Assembly (NCBI RefSeq): GCF_037042905.1
Contig: NC_087251.1
Coordinates: forward strand, 33,273,001-33,337,000
DNA from: Lytechinus pictus
Taxonomy: Eukaryota; Echinodermata; Echinoidea; Temnopleuroida; Toxopneustidae
Length of the DNA stretch: 64,000 bases
Reading direction: 5' to 3'
Shown: positions 25,470 to 37,400 of the stretch, one piece after another
Layout: the number at the start of each line of letters is the position of its first letter
How positions within the stretch are numbered: the stretch's first letter is position 1
Translations under genes and position numbers: made by a program
The notes under the pieces: generated by a model
What the model was told of the DNA's origin: nothing
Database searches by the model: none
Seen by the model: the letters and a program-made list of their open reading frames with translations, nothing else

Positions 25470-28400
25470 CGATGATGATGATGATGGTGGTGGTGGTGTG
25501 ACAATGATGATGAAGAAAGATCATCATAATGGTGACAATGATGATAGTTATACGGTTGTGAAGGTGATTATTCTAGTGATACAGTGGGATGATGATGATT
25601 GTTTTTATTGCAAATGCTCGTATTATGAATTAGGCAAAAGTTAAATGAATCTAGGCTCTTGTTCTCCTTTAGCTATACAATGCAACAACCACACTCCTAG
25701 CACTCCACAGATAGTATATATCCCCTGAGAAACTAGCGAAAACCTTACCATTGTGGAATCATGCTCATACTTCCCCCTTCCTCCAACCATCTCCATGTGA
25801 CTGGATCTATTTCTAACCGAGACGATAATGTCATGTGCAAATGTTTGAGAACTTTGCATTTAAATGAATGTTCGCATGCACCATGCCCTGCAGTGCTAGT
25901 GAAGTCAATATTTGGCAGACGAAACTGATACGTCGATGGCTATGGCTGGAGGCATGAGAAAAGACAGACACGCTTGTACTAACACTGCCAAGGCATTTGT
26001 ACCATGGGAAATTCAAGCCATTTTCTATTTAGAAATACCTTGCCTTAAGATTTTTTCCGGATCTGGTGTTTGTGAAATGCAACCTTGTTTCTATTTGCCT
26101 TTGATATTTAACATTGCTCTTTGAATTTTACTTCAAACATATGTGGGCATTTTCACCACAGATGGACACAGAGGCAAAAAAAATCAAGTTGATATTCATG
26201 TCAAATGCTTTAAGTTTTTTAATAAAACAAGACCTGAAGTTTCTGAGACAAAATTTTTTTCCGACTCTGGCAGCCATTTTTTATTTCAAAATGGCTGCAA
26301 AAGTATGGATACAAATTAGTGTTGAAAATAGTATATTGATACATATTTTGTTTTGACAGATTTTTAAAGAACAGGTTTGATCATGATGTTTTCGCCTGTG
26401 ATTTAGCTTGCTATTATAACACTTTTTAAAATCCCACAGAAAGAAACACCAGTAATTCATTCATCTGATAAAAAAACATTGATGAAGTATGTGATATCAT
26501 GGTATGTAATGTCAGTTACCGAAAACATGAACTTTTTTTCTAATTTCCTGGAAAAGAGGATATATTATATGAAACTTGGTAGATTTCCTCTCTAGGTAAC
26601 ACTCCTCCTTTCTACACCAAAATTAAAGATTACCAATTAACAATGAAGCCATAGTGTACCATTAAATATATGTAATGTCAGTTACCAAGTGGAAAATGTA
26701 ATGTCAGTTACCGAGATGTAATGTCAGTTACCATGATAAAACGTTGGTTACCAATATTGAAATGCAAATATGTGGTCAATTTTATGGTGAAGAAATATTG
26801 TATACTTGTTATTTAAGTCTTTCACTTTAAAAGTCACACCAGAAGGAGCTTGCTATTGACTTTTAAAAGGTATAGTTCACGAGGAATACTATATGAAATT
26901 ATGAAGGAAGTTGCATTCCCATCGTGCAAAAAAAAATTACTATGAAATTGTTTTGTACATGCACTTACCAAGTACCTAATTGTTTGTATCAGACAATTTT
27001 TTGTTTGGTTTTCGGGGGGGGGGGTAGGGGTACTTTTCCCAACCTTTAAGCTTAACATTGTGATGAAGGGGATTTCCAGGGTCCCTTTTTTAGTTTCTAG
27101 GATTCTTTTGAGCATTGCCTCGCTAAAAGTAAATTCCTGGTTTTTATACCTGTTAGTAGTGTGGATGTGTGATACCATTTTGTTTTTGGTTTACAAGTAT
27201 AGATGAAAAGTGAAATTTGACAGTTCTGATCAATGTTGCATGGATCTACTAAAACTGTGGTGTTTTTTCTAATTTACAAATAGTTCAGTTTCAGGTTAGA
27301 AGCTGGAGTTTATTTTTTGTTGACAGCTTATAAAAGAAATAAGCAAAGAAAATGATTAAACAAATTATGAAGAGAATTGAAATCCGACAGATATGAACAA
27401 GCATTGCTTGCACTGACCAGAATAGAAATCAATAAAACTACATGGCTGCATGAGATTCGGGGGAGGGGTACATGTAGCCTAGGGGAGGAGACCCTTATTC
27501 ATTTTGCCTTTTTTTAGGGGAGGGGGAGGTTTGAGAAGGGAAAGGTTTGAAAAGTCAATATAAAACTGATGAATATATTATGGGTGTATAGTCAGAAAAA
27601 TCCATGTGTACAGTCAATGCAATATTAAATTACTATAGGAAAACATGTAGCTGCTATGACCCCACCCCCCCCCCCCCCCCCCCGAGTAAGTAAAACATAC
27701 ATTTCTTATCTTTTGATAATTAAAAATGTAAAGTATTATGAAACTTTTATGATTTTAAAAAGCCTTACATATAAGTACCAAGAAAATTATGCCTTTGAAA
27801 ATCATATAGCACTGGTAAATGTTAATGTGTATTGTCAGTTACCAACAAGTAATGATAAAAATGTTCAAATCAAAGAAAGGAATTAAGAAAAAAAAAAGTT
27901 TTTTCATTGAAATGTTCCTTAAAACTCGGGTATACTTCCACATCAAGCTCACTTTCATGTGAAGCCCTGCACAGAAGATACAATGCAATGATTCCACACA
28001 TTTGACTTCCATGTGTTATCTCTATGGCAAATTAAGTGTAATGTCAGTTACCCTAATGTCAGTTACCAGCATGGTTGTGGAAAAATTATCATAGTCCCCA
28101 AAAGACAAAAACGAATTGTTTAATATTTTGACACATCTTAACCTAGTAACGGAGGTATATTTACATATTCAAATTATTACTCTATCTACTCAGGGACATG
28201 AGATATTTCAATTTTAATGAACACCCTGAAATTGCATGTCCTTTTGCGTAATGTCAGTTACCGACACATTTTTGCTTGCTGATGCGTAAAAAAATGTGGT
28301 TACATAGGAAAACTTAGTATCAGAGTATACAGCAAGGTTCACTTTATTAACTCTATCAAAAGCAAACTCCCATCATTTGTTGTTTTAAGGCCACCGCACA

Positions 28401-31400
28401 CCTTACGACCCGACCAGTCGCCGACTGGCTTGCGACTGGGTGAGGGGAGATGTGACGTCACAACTCTTGTCAGCTTCGAGTCGCAGACCGGTCAGAGACA
28501 AGTCGCAAGGAAAATCGGAAGGATTTGACATGTCGAATCCTTATGACTGGATCGCAAGCTCAATCCAACTTCCAGCCAATCACACAGCAGAGTTGCACGA
28601 TGCGTATTATGATAAACAACGCGCATACGCAGTAGTAAGCGCAATTTCTCAGGTGCTATGCCAAAAAGCAAAAAGCGCATGTGTGAGTCGCAGATCGGAT
28701 CGCAAGGTGTGCGGTGTCGAGGCTTATGACTGCCTTGCGATTCATCTCCTCTCTCTCAGTCGCAAGCCAGTCGCCGACCAGTCGGGTCGTAAGGTGTGCG
28801 GTGGCCTTTAGAGATACACACAATGAAAGGTGTGAAAACATTGTGCCATGTAATGTCAGTTACCGTGAAAATGCCCATGTATGGTATGGTAGCTGAAAGG
28901 AAACAAAATCATAAGGTCCTCTGCATATGCAAGTAACAATTCATGTTTGACACTATGAATTTTGAATATTAGCATGCAAACTATTTTATCCTAGTACTTG
29001 AAAAAATATTGAATAAAATAATTTAAAATAGTTTTCCATCTGATTGGAGTAGATATGAATATTGCCATTTACCCATAAATATTAAGGAGATAAACTTGGT
29101 TGAGGAAGTGATTTTAAAAGAAATAAAATAGTTTTACAGCTTATAGAAAATGTTTTATATTCTTAAGTCTAAATGGGGCAAAGCATGTTTTTTTTGGGGT
29201 TTGCAGAATTCAATATTTTTTATACTTAATGAAATTAAAACCCAAGACACATGGATAGATCCTGGTTCACTCAAGTGTTTGCTCATGTAGCCATGATATC
29301 TGTCAGTCAAGCAAATGTGATAATTGGGGGGTGTTTCACAAATAGTGAAGTATGACTTAAAGTCATGCTTATATGTGGACATGCACATGATTTGTAACAC
29401 GCAGTCTTATTTATTAATATGCAGTATGATTTGACCAATAAGGTGATGCCTTTTATCATACTACATGCAAATGGGAAGGAATTTAGGTGCAACTTAAAGT
29501 CACACTGAACTCCTTGTGAAACACCCTCCTGGTGTAATAAAGCCCAGAAAATAAGCTAAAGCAACATGTTTGTGTTTAACCGCCCTTTCACACGGTAAAA
29601 AAAATCCTAATTTGAATGATGATTCCAGTGAAAAATAAGGCTAATGACGAATTTTAAACACATGTGAAACCAAACTAGAACATGATTAAAATCACGAACA
29701 CCTGCAATCATCATTACAATGATGATTCAAGATTCACATATGAAAAGGTCCTAAGTGAATAGGATATAAAGTATAAATGCTGTTGAAGCAAGAACCATGT
29801 GGAACCATCACATTCTTCTAAAAAGTTATGCAAACACTTTGTCGAGAGTTCTGCTGACAAACCTATTACATTATTTTCTCTGACTCATGACATCAGAATG
29901 AAATCATGTTGACATTATATAAGATTGGCCATCATCATAGTGAAAACATTTTGATGTGTGATTTTATTTGTCTTTCAACTTTGTTCAAGACTTGGAAGTG
30001 TATAATGCATTTTAACAGCATAAGTAGAATGATTTCTCATTTCATATCTGGAGGATGTTGAACTTTATTGAAGAATTTGACTGATGTCTTGCTGATCCTT
30101 TATTAATCTCATTGTTTATATTCATGTCTCTTTTCTTACTTACAGGTTCAGTGGATCCTCGATCTATCCTATTATTTGTATTCCTAGTCTTGACCATAGG
30201 ACTGTACATCGCCAAGGTTTGTTTCAACATCTGGATGGGTTACGTACCTCCAGCTTACGATGAATTCAGCAACGAGGAAGAACCGGTTCAAGAGAAAGAG
30301 GTTGAACACAAGGTAAGATAGACCAATTTTTTATTTTCTCTGTTCGGTAGCAAAATTATGTTTCTGAGACGTTCGCTCCTGTTTCATTTGCTCCAGGGAA
30401 ATATCCACACATTAGGCAAGTATAAATTCTAGTATATAATCTCTAATCCTATTCCTGACATCATTCTGATTTATTACAACCCTAATCCTAACTCTATATC
30501 TTGAGAGAAATTTAATAGCAAAAGTAAGGTTCCTTAATATTTGCTTCTTTTGCAATTTCTCCTATGAAAAATCCACACATTAGGGGCAATTCTATAAAAT
30601 ATGTACTTTCAACCCCACGTATGTGAGGCCTTCATGAAATTTTCTGTCTCTGATTTCTGGTTCTTATGATAGTCTGTAATGCTCTCAGATGATCATGACT
30701 TGGTCAGTTTATTAAAACTGGAGAAAAATGGGGGTCGGATCTACAAAAAGGTTGACTATATTTACGGAATAGCCCCTAGGCAAACATAATCTAGTCTTAA
30801 TGCCAACCCAAACCCTTATCCTACTCCTCACATCATTCTGATTCAAACTCCTATTACAATCCTAATGTAATCCTATATCTATTAGAATTTAGTGGAGGAG
30901 CAATAGTTGTAGGATCAACCACAGTTTAAATACTGATATTTTTTTTTTTTTTTAATGTGCTCTCCTGGGGCCCATAGCATATAACTTTTGCCGTAAAAAA
31001 CAAAAACTCTGGCAAATAAAATTATGCCATTGAAACTTATACATTAAAAAACTCAGGCCAAAAAATTGTCAGAGTTTTTATGGCAAAAGTTTTATGCAAC
31101 CGATCCCTTGTAGGCAATTTTTAATTCATGTGCATTAATCCTGTTGTGAAGAGACATGCCAGGCAAGGCATCATACATGAAGTATTACATTTGTGACTGT
31201 TTAACTTACAGATACATTTTACCCTTTCAAAGAAATTTTTTTTTCTTTACTTCCTTTTGCTATCACAGAGCACAGTTTTCTCTTATTGAAATCATGCTTG
31301 TTCTATATATTTCATGTTGTTTTCTGTGTATTGATTTATACATATTTTATTTTTCTGTTTCTTCTCCTGGGAAGGCTGAGTGTTTCAGTAAATAAGAATT

Positions 31401-34400
31401 TATCAAACAAACACTGGAGGAAAAAGGAGTATGAAAGAAACCATAAACATATATTTGTCTATTAGATTGCTAAGTATCTATATGCCTGTTTGCATTCCAA
31501 TGTTTTTATTATAATTTTTGTTGCGATAAACTTTCGCTATAATCAGAGACTTATGCTCACTTTGAACTAATATTTTATAATCTAATTCGGCCTTCAACAG
31601 TACTGAGTTAAGAGAGAAATTCAATGCAAGAGTAAACATTTTTTTTATAAATACTGTACGAGTTTTATGTCCTTTTATCTCCCAGACATGAATTGTATCT
31701 TATTGTACTCACAGTAATTTCTTAGCACAAGTTGAAAAGTTTGTAGATGAATAATAGAATCTTCAGCTATGAAGTAAAGAAAAAGCAGACACTAGTAATT
31801 AGGTAAAAGAAACAAGTTATTTTTTTTGTCTATATATATGTTAATCTTATATTTTGTTGTTATTTTCCATTAAGTCAGTAATTTCAAAAATGAAGAAAAG
31901 TGAAAAGGTGTAGGCCTTCATGTATGCCTTTTAATTTAAGGGACAGACTTATGTCATGTTTTACGACTTTTTAATCTGTAGCATCTTGTAATTATAGAGG
32001 AGAAAATTGTCATAGTGTAAGATCAAGATATTAGAATATTAAAATCTTGTCCAAAGTTATATCAAGAACTCTCAGATGGTAACGTCTTAAATGAATTTCT
32101 TGACTTGTAATCCATTTGTTTGGGAACAGTACCTTCATCCGTCTTACTCATTTGGTAACGATGATGACTTATCTCATCTCGACAAGGTAGGAATCACAAA
32201 ACAATTTTACTAGATGTTGGTTGGAGTGGTCATAACCAGTGTTGGTTTGCCAGGATTACTAAATAAACTGGTTGATTTACTAACCTTAATATATTAACTA
32301 ATATTAACCATGGGTTTGGGGGACTACAAGTTAAAGGCATATGACGTTTGGAAATATAGCTCCTGGACCCTATTGAATAAAAATTACCATTATGGTAAAA
32401 TTGCCATGCAATTGTAACTGGAATCTTTGACAGGTTTTAGATGCAGTGGTGCTCCAAAGTTAGTGATTCCCACCAGAAAATGAACATATTTGAAGTGTTC
32501 AAGTTCTGCCATGTTTTAGTTTTAGTCGGGTGAGGAATATTACATTCAATAAAGTTTTTTTCTTTGGGCTCGCCGAACATTGTAGACAGTGATGTTGTCT
32601 TCATACAGCATGTAGGAGTGCCTTTTGTGGTTGGGTTCATTAATTTTTGTGCACAACTTTATGTCAAGTTCATATATTAATCTTCATATATGTATAATGA
32701 CCTTAGTTTATGGGATTGCATATCACCCAGCTTAAAGCCCAAGGTGGTTTGAAATCATAGTTATTTGCAGATTTTATACATAGATTTTGCTTAATTCAGC
32801 GTGTATATTAAGAGAACGTCCGATAATGAACATTCTCTTTTGCCAGAGGGTACTATATTTATGCTTGTTACCAGGGTCACTGTATTAATGAGCCAACTCT
32901 TGTATATTTTAATTAACATGAAGAGTTGACTCGTTAATTAAAAATAGTGGGCTCATTTATGCTGTAACCTAAGTAACAATTGTCAATTTAGCACACTGAT
33001 AAATGCACACATTCAATATTCAAGGGCGTTTCCTGAATATACATGTACACCCTGAATTAAAACTAATCAGTGCATGAAATTTGCACAAACCATGATTTCA
33101 AACAACGGATATAAAACCACTGTGAATTCAGGCCTATGAGTTGCAAGATAGTCTTTCCTGTAACAAAATAATGTGAAAAGATGTTCAGGCTTCAAAAGTC
33201 AAATTTTCGAAAATCAAATGATCTGAACGATTATCTTACCAATTATCAAAATATGAAGTCATGAAATTCAATTAGAAATAATTTCCTGAAGAGCAATGTT
33301 TCGGAGTGCTGAGAGGTGCAAAAGTTTCAATCGTGCGCAATGTATCTCATGCTTGACTGAACCTCAATATACTTAATCTGAATTTCTTTTAGTCTGTCCC
33401 TTATACTCTTTACCATTGAATCATGAAGTTCTCTTGAACTACGTGACAAGTTATATACCATTTTAAAGCTTAGGATATGTTTTTACTTATTATTATAGGA
33501 ACGATCCAAAATGCTTTGCAAACACTCAATCAAGGAAAGTGATCGAGATATGCAGCGTAAAGTAGTTGCCAATGACTTGTGTACAGAAGGTCCATCTCAG
33601 CAGTTTTATTTGTGTTAGTGATAAAAGATTTACTAAGACTCTGTGCCTGTAGTCTAGTCTTGAGCTGGGTGGTGATGTATGGTACTAATTAATGATTCAT
33701 ATGTCTGTGTAATATTTAACCAACTGTTATTTATTTTCATCTTCAAGTGGTATTTTTAGTTGTATTTTCATGCACAATGAAGTGAACGATTAAAAAGCTG
33801 TTTATCATTGAAATGTGAAGCACAGAGGAATGGCATAAGGAAACTCAGTGCTTTTTTGTGACAAACTTGAATTAGCTCACAATTGTCTTCAAATTAATCG
33901 TGATAAAGTGGATTTGCCTTTCCAATGATATGAATTTTATAATTACCTTCATAGGGTTCATTTCATCCTTGGCACAGGCATCAGCCCTCATGGCCATATG
34001 ATCTAATTTGGGCAATACAGATCTCTTTTGAGGCCAATCCATATTATCCAATTAATAATATTTAGTGGTGTGATGAAGGTCATGTGAGCAACATTATGCT
34101 ATGTAATGAGTTTTATGGTCAAGCTAATAAATTATGTGATGTGTGATGGTGGTGTTCAAGCTAGTATGGATAACATATACATGTCTGTAACTGACAGTCT
34201 CAGTTTAAGTAGAGGTATTTTTACATAACTAACGTTCTGTGTTATTTCATTCACTGTCCATTTATTATTATTATTATACAATTAACTTAAAAATGAAATT
34301 AGACTTCTTGAATAAGATGAAGTCTTAAGTACCTTCGGGTTTTTTTTGTTCTTACTAACTAAATTACACATTTCAGTCTTGGTTGTAAGGTTTCAATCAG

Positions 34401-37400
34401 CATGTGTCACATACTAAAAGATGGAATATCTAAAAAGTGAAAAATATAGATGTATATTTTCATTAGGTATTTTTTTATATTTATATTTCTCTATTTATTT
34501 TCATTTATTTATTGATTTACTTATTTATGTATTTATTCATTTGCTTATTATTTTTTCTTTATTTATTCAATATTTATTTTCTATCTGTTTATTCATTTAT
34601 CATTATTATTAATACATTTTTTAATTCTTAAATTGTTTTGGGTGTTTAGGAGATTCATCTGCATCCTCCAAGCTTTATTTGACACTTTACTTTATAATAA
34701 TGATCAATGGAATATGTGTGCGTCATTGTATATGTACATGTAGTACACATGAAAGTGCATGCATGAGCAGAAGAGCAGTTTGATATCTGAGCAGCGCCAT
34801 CTGAAGTTTAAAATTTGCCAGTCTGTTTGTGTGGGCACTTCAATTCATTAAAATAATAGTCTGTGTTTCTAATTTAAGTGTTTTGTTGGACAGGTTTATA
34901 ATGTCTAAGGATTAAATACTTTGATGAAATATACATTACAGTAGGGTTCACATTCAACATGCATGACTAAGTCTTGAGATGATAAAAGACCTAATAATAA
35001 TAATCAAGGCAATTGGAATGTTGAACCACAATTATCAATGACCTACATGTACAAGGGTTCACAGGAGAGAGAGAGAAAAAAAATATTGCGTTTCATACAC
35101 AGTTATGTGGAAGACACTTTTTTCATGTGAGAATTTGACTAACATCATACATTCTGTACATAATTTTCATAGACAAAAGATATAGAGGGAAAGTACAGAA
35201 TATATTAGATAGAGGTAACCTTGGCAGAAAGTCCGTGCTTTAAAATGTCTGACCTCCAATTCTCATTAGAGTCTGAGTGTATTTCAATTGGAGACAATCA
35301 GCTAATTTACATCCTAACAACGTGGCATGAGCACCTCGTAATGAAACTTGACATCAGCGTGGTGGTGGTCTGATGCATGTTTGTCACATAGCTTAAATTA
35401 ACCATGGACCGTTTTCCGCTCCTTATTCGTCGCTATTTTTGTCGAAAGAGGGGCCGTGTGTTCAGGACAACATAATGCAACCATTTTAGCATAGATTAAA
35501 GGAGGATGTATTATGGTGGAAAAGACATGGTGTTTCTCATTACCGGGGGGGGGGGGGGGGAGGGATTGTTGCCACCCCCTCCCCAATGGAATCATTTCAT
35601 CAAAGATTAAAGATGGATATATTATATATATATATGTGGAGTAGACCAAGTCCTCATTACCAAGGGTGGGAGAAGGATTGCCCCCGCCCCCACCTCCATG
35701 CCTAGATAAAATGTATTATGTACTTCAAATATTGATTACCAGTATGCAATAAAACCCAAATTAGAATGCTTCTTTTTGTTGCTAAAACTAATGTTTGCTG
35801 GGTGACTTTAATCAATTTTATATTTTAGCATAGATTAATATTTCATGCTTTCATGTTGAAATCATCATGAGTCATTCAGTTCTCATTTCTACAATTTAGT
35901 TGCCAATTTGAGGCTGCTCACTGGCAGGGTATCCCTCTCCCCAAGCCATATATGCTGAATGATTCATTTCCCTGTGTCACCCAGTCTACATGAATCTTGG
36001 TACACATTAGGTTGTATTTCATTATTTCACAGTAGAATGATATTGATTTCAGGCTGTTGCACATGATGCTCCTAAATGAATTTGTATTTGTTTTTTAATT
36101 AGATCCCAATCTTATATAGACCATTCATTTGAATATTTTGCTTTTTGTCTCACCTGCATAGCAGAGTGAGACTATAGGCGCCGCTTTTCCGACGGCGACG
36201 GCGGCGGCGGCGTCAACACCAAATCTTAACCTGAGGTTAAGTTTTTGAAATGACAGCATAACTTAGAAAGTATATGGACCTAGTTCATGAAACTTGGCCA
36301 TAAGGTTAATCAAGTATTACTGAACATCCTGCCTGAGTTTCATGTCACATGACCAAGGTCAAAGGTCATTTAGGGTCAATGAACTTGGACCATGTTGGGG
36401 GAATCAACATCAAAATCTTAACCTAAGGTTAAGTTTTTGAAATGTCATCATAACTTAGAAAATATATGGACCTAGTTCATGAAACTTATACATAAGGTTA
36501 ATCAAGTATCACTGAACATCCTGCATGAGTTTCACGTCACATGACCAAGGTCAAAGGTCATTTAGGGTCAATGAACTTTGGCCGAATTGGGGGTATCTGT
36601 TGAATTACCATCATAACTTTGAAAGTTTATGGATCTGATTCATGAAACTTGGACATAATAGTAATCAAGTATTACTGAACATCCTGTGCAAGTTTCAGGT
36701 CACATGATCAAGGTCAAAGGTCATTTAGGGTCAATGAACTTTGGCCAAATTGGGGTATTTGTTGAATTACAGCCATAAATTTGAAAGTGTGTTGGTCTAG
36801 TTCATAAAACTTGGACATAATAGTAATCAAGTATCACTGAACATCCTGTGCGAGTTTCAGGTCACATGATCAAGGTCAAAGGTCATGTAAGGTCAAAGAA
36901 CTTTGGCCACGTTGGGGGTATTTGTTGAATTGCCATCATATCTCTATAAGTGTATTGGTCTAGTTCATAAAACGTGGAAATAAGAGTAACCAAGTATCAC
37001 TGAACATCTTGTGCGAGTTATAGTAGTTTTCAAAATCAGCACTGCTGCTATATTGAATCGCGTGATGCAGGTGAGACGGCCAGAGGCATTCCACTTGTTT
37101 ACAATCTTGTGGACTACATGTATGTTAAATTTTATAATAGAGATAATGGGAGAGAGAGAGTGAGAAAGATACACACACAAATACAAGAATGCTAGCTGAA
37201 AAACAGGACCTCATTGTTTGTATTTTCCTGAAAAATTGAGTGAAATTTTACTTGTTTTCATTACTTTTGGCATTGACGTCAGGATCACTCATTTTGGAGT
37301 GAATTTAGATGGAACCTATGAATGGTTCACACGAGTTTCACCTGTTAAAAAGAGTGAAATCCAACCAACAACAAGTGCAATTCTCTCGTTATCTGGTGAA

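Larger units (their letters stand above)
26507..28864 (+). repeat. Dispersed 14-mer cluster TAATGTCAGTTACC (8 exact + 2 near copies)
   Basis: Exact copies start at 26507, 26673, 26699, 26719, 28039, 28054, 28249 and 28851. Near copies are at 27830 (one mismatch) and about 26738 (GTTGGTTACC). All are on the + strand. Spacing is irregular (15 bases to over 1 kb), so this is not an ordinary tandem repeat. The unit has GTAA...TTAC ends and contains CAGTTA, the reverse of a Myb-type TAACTG site, beside TGTCA, a TGIF/Meis-type half site. Function is unknown. Confidence 0.8.
31110..36146 (+). other. Intron DNA around tail exons 16 and 16b
   Basis: Apart from exon 16, the candidate exon at 33499, a TTTA-rich stretch (34455-34620), a 16-G run at 35545-35560 and a short palindromic GAGCCAACTCTT/AAGAGTTGACTC pair near 32890-32930, I see nothing with clear structure. 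Confidence 0.5.

Noticed and set aside
26834..27178. 114-codon frame on -
   Set aside because: No domain recognised, crosses a G/C homopolymer that encodes PTPPP, and the intron around it is not coding-like. Kept only as a possible relic when judging the 14-mer cluster.
28440..28811. 123-codon open frame on +
   Set aside because: It lies wholly within the GC-rich inverted-repeat MITE; the protein repeats the same words ([20 protein letters not shown]) because the DNA ends repeat.
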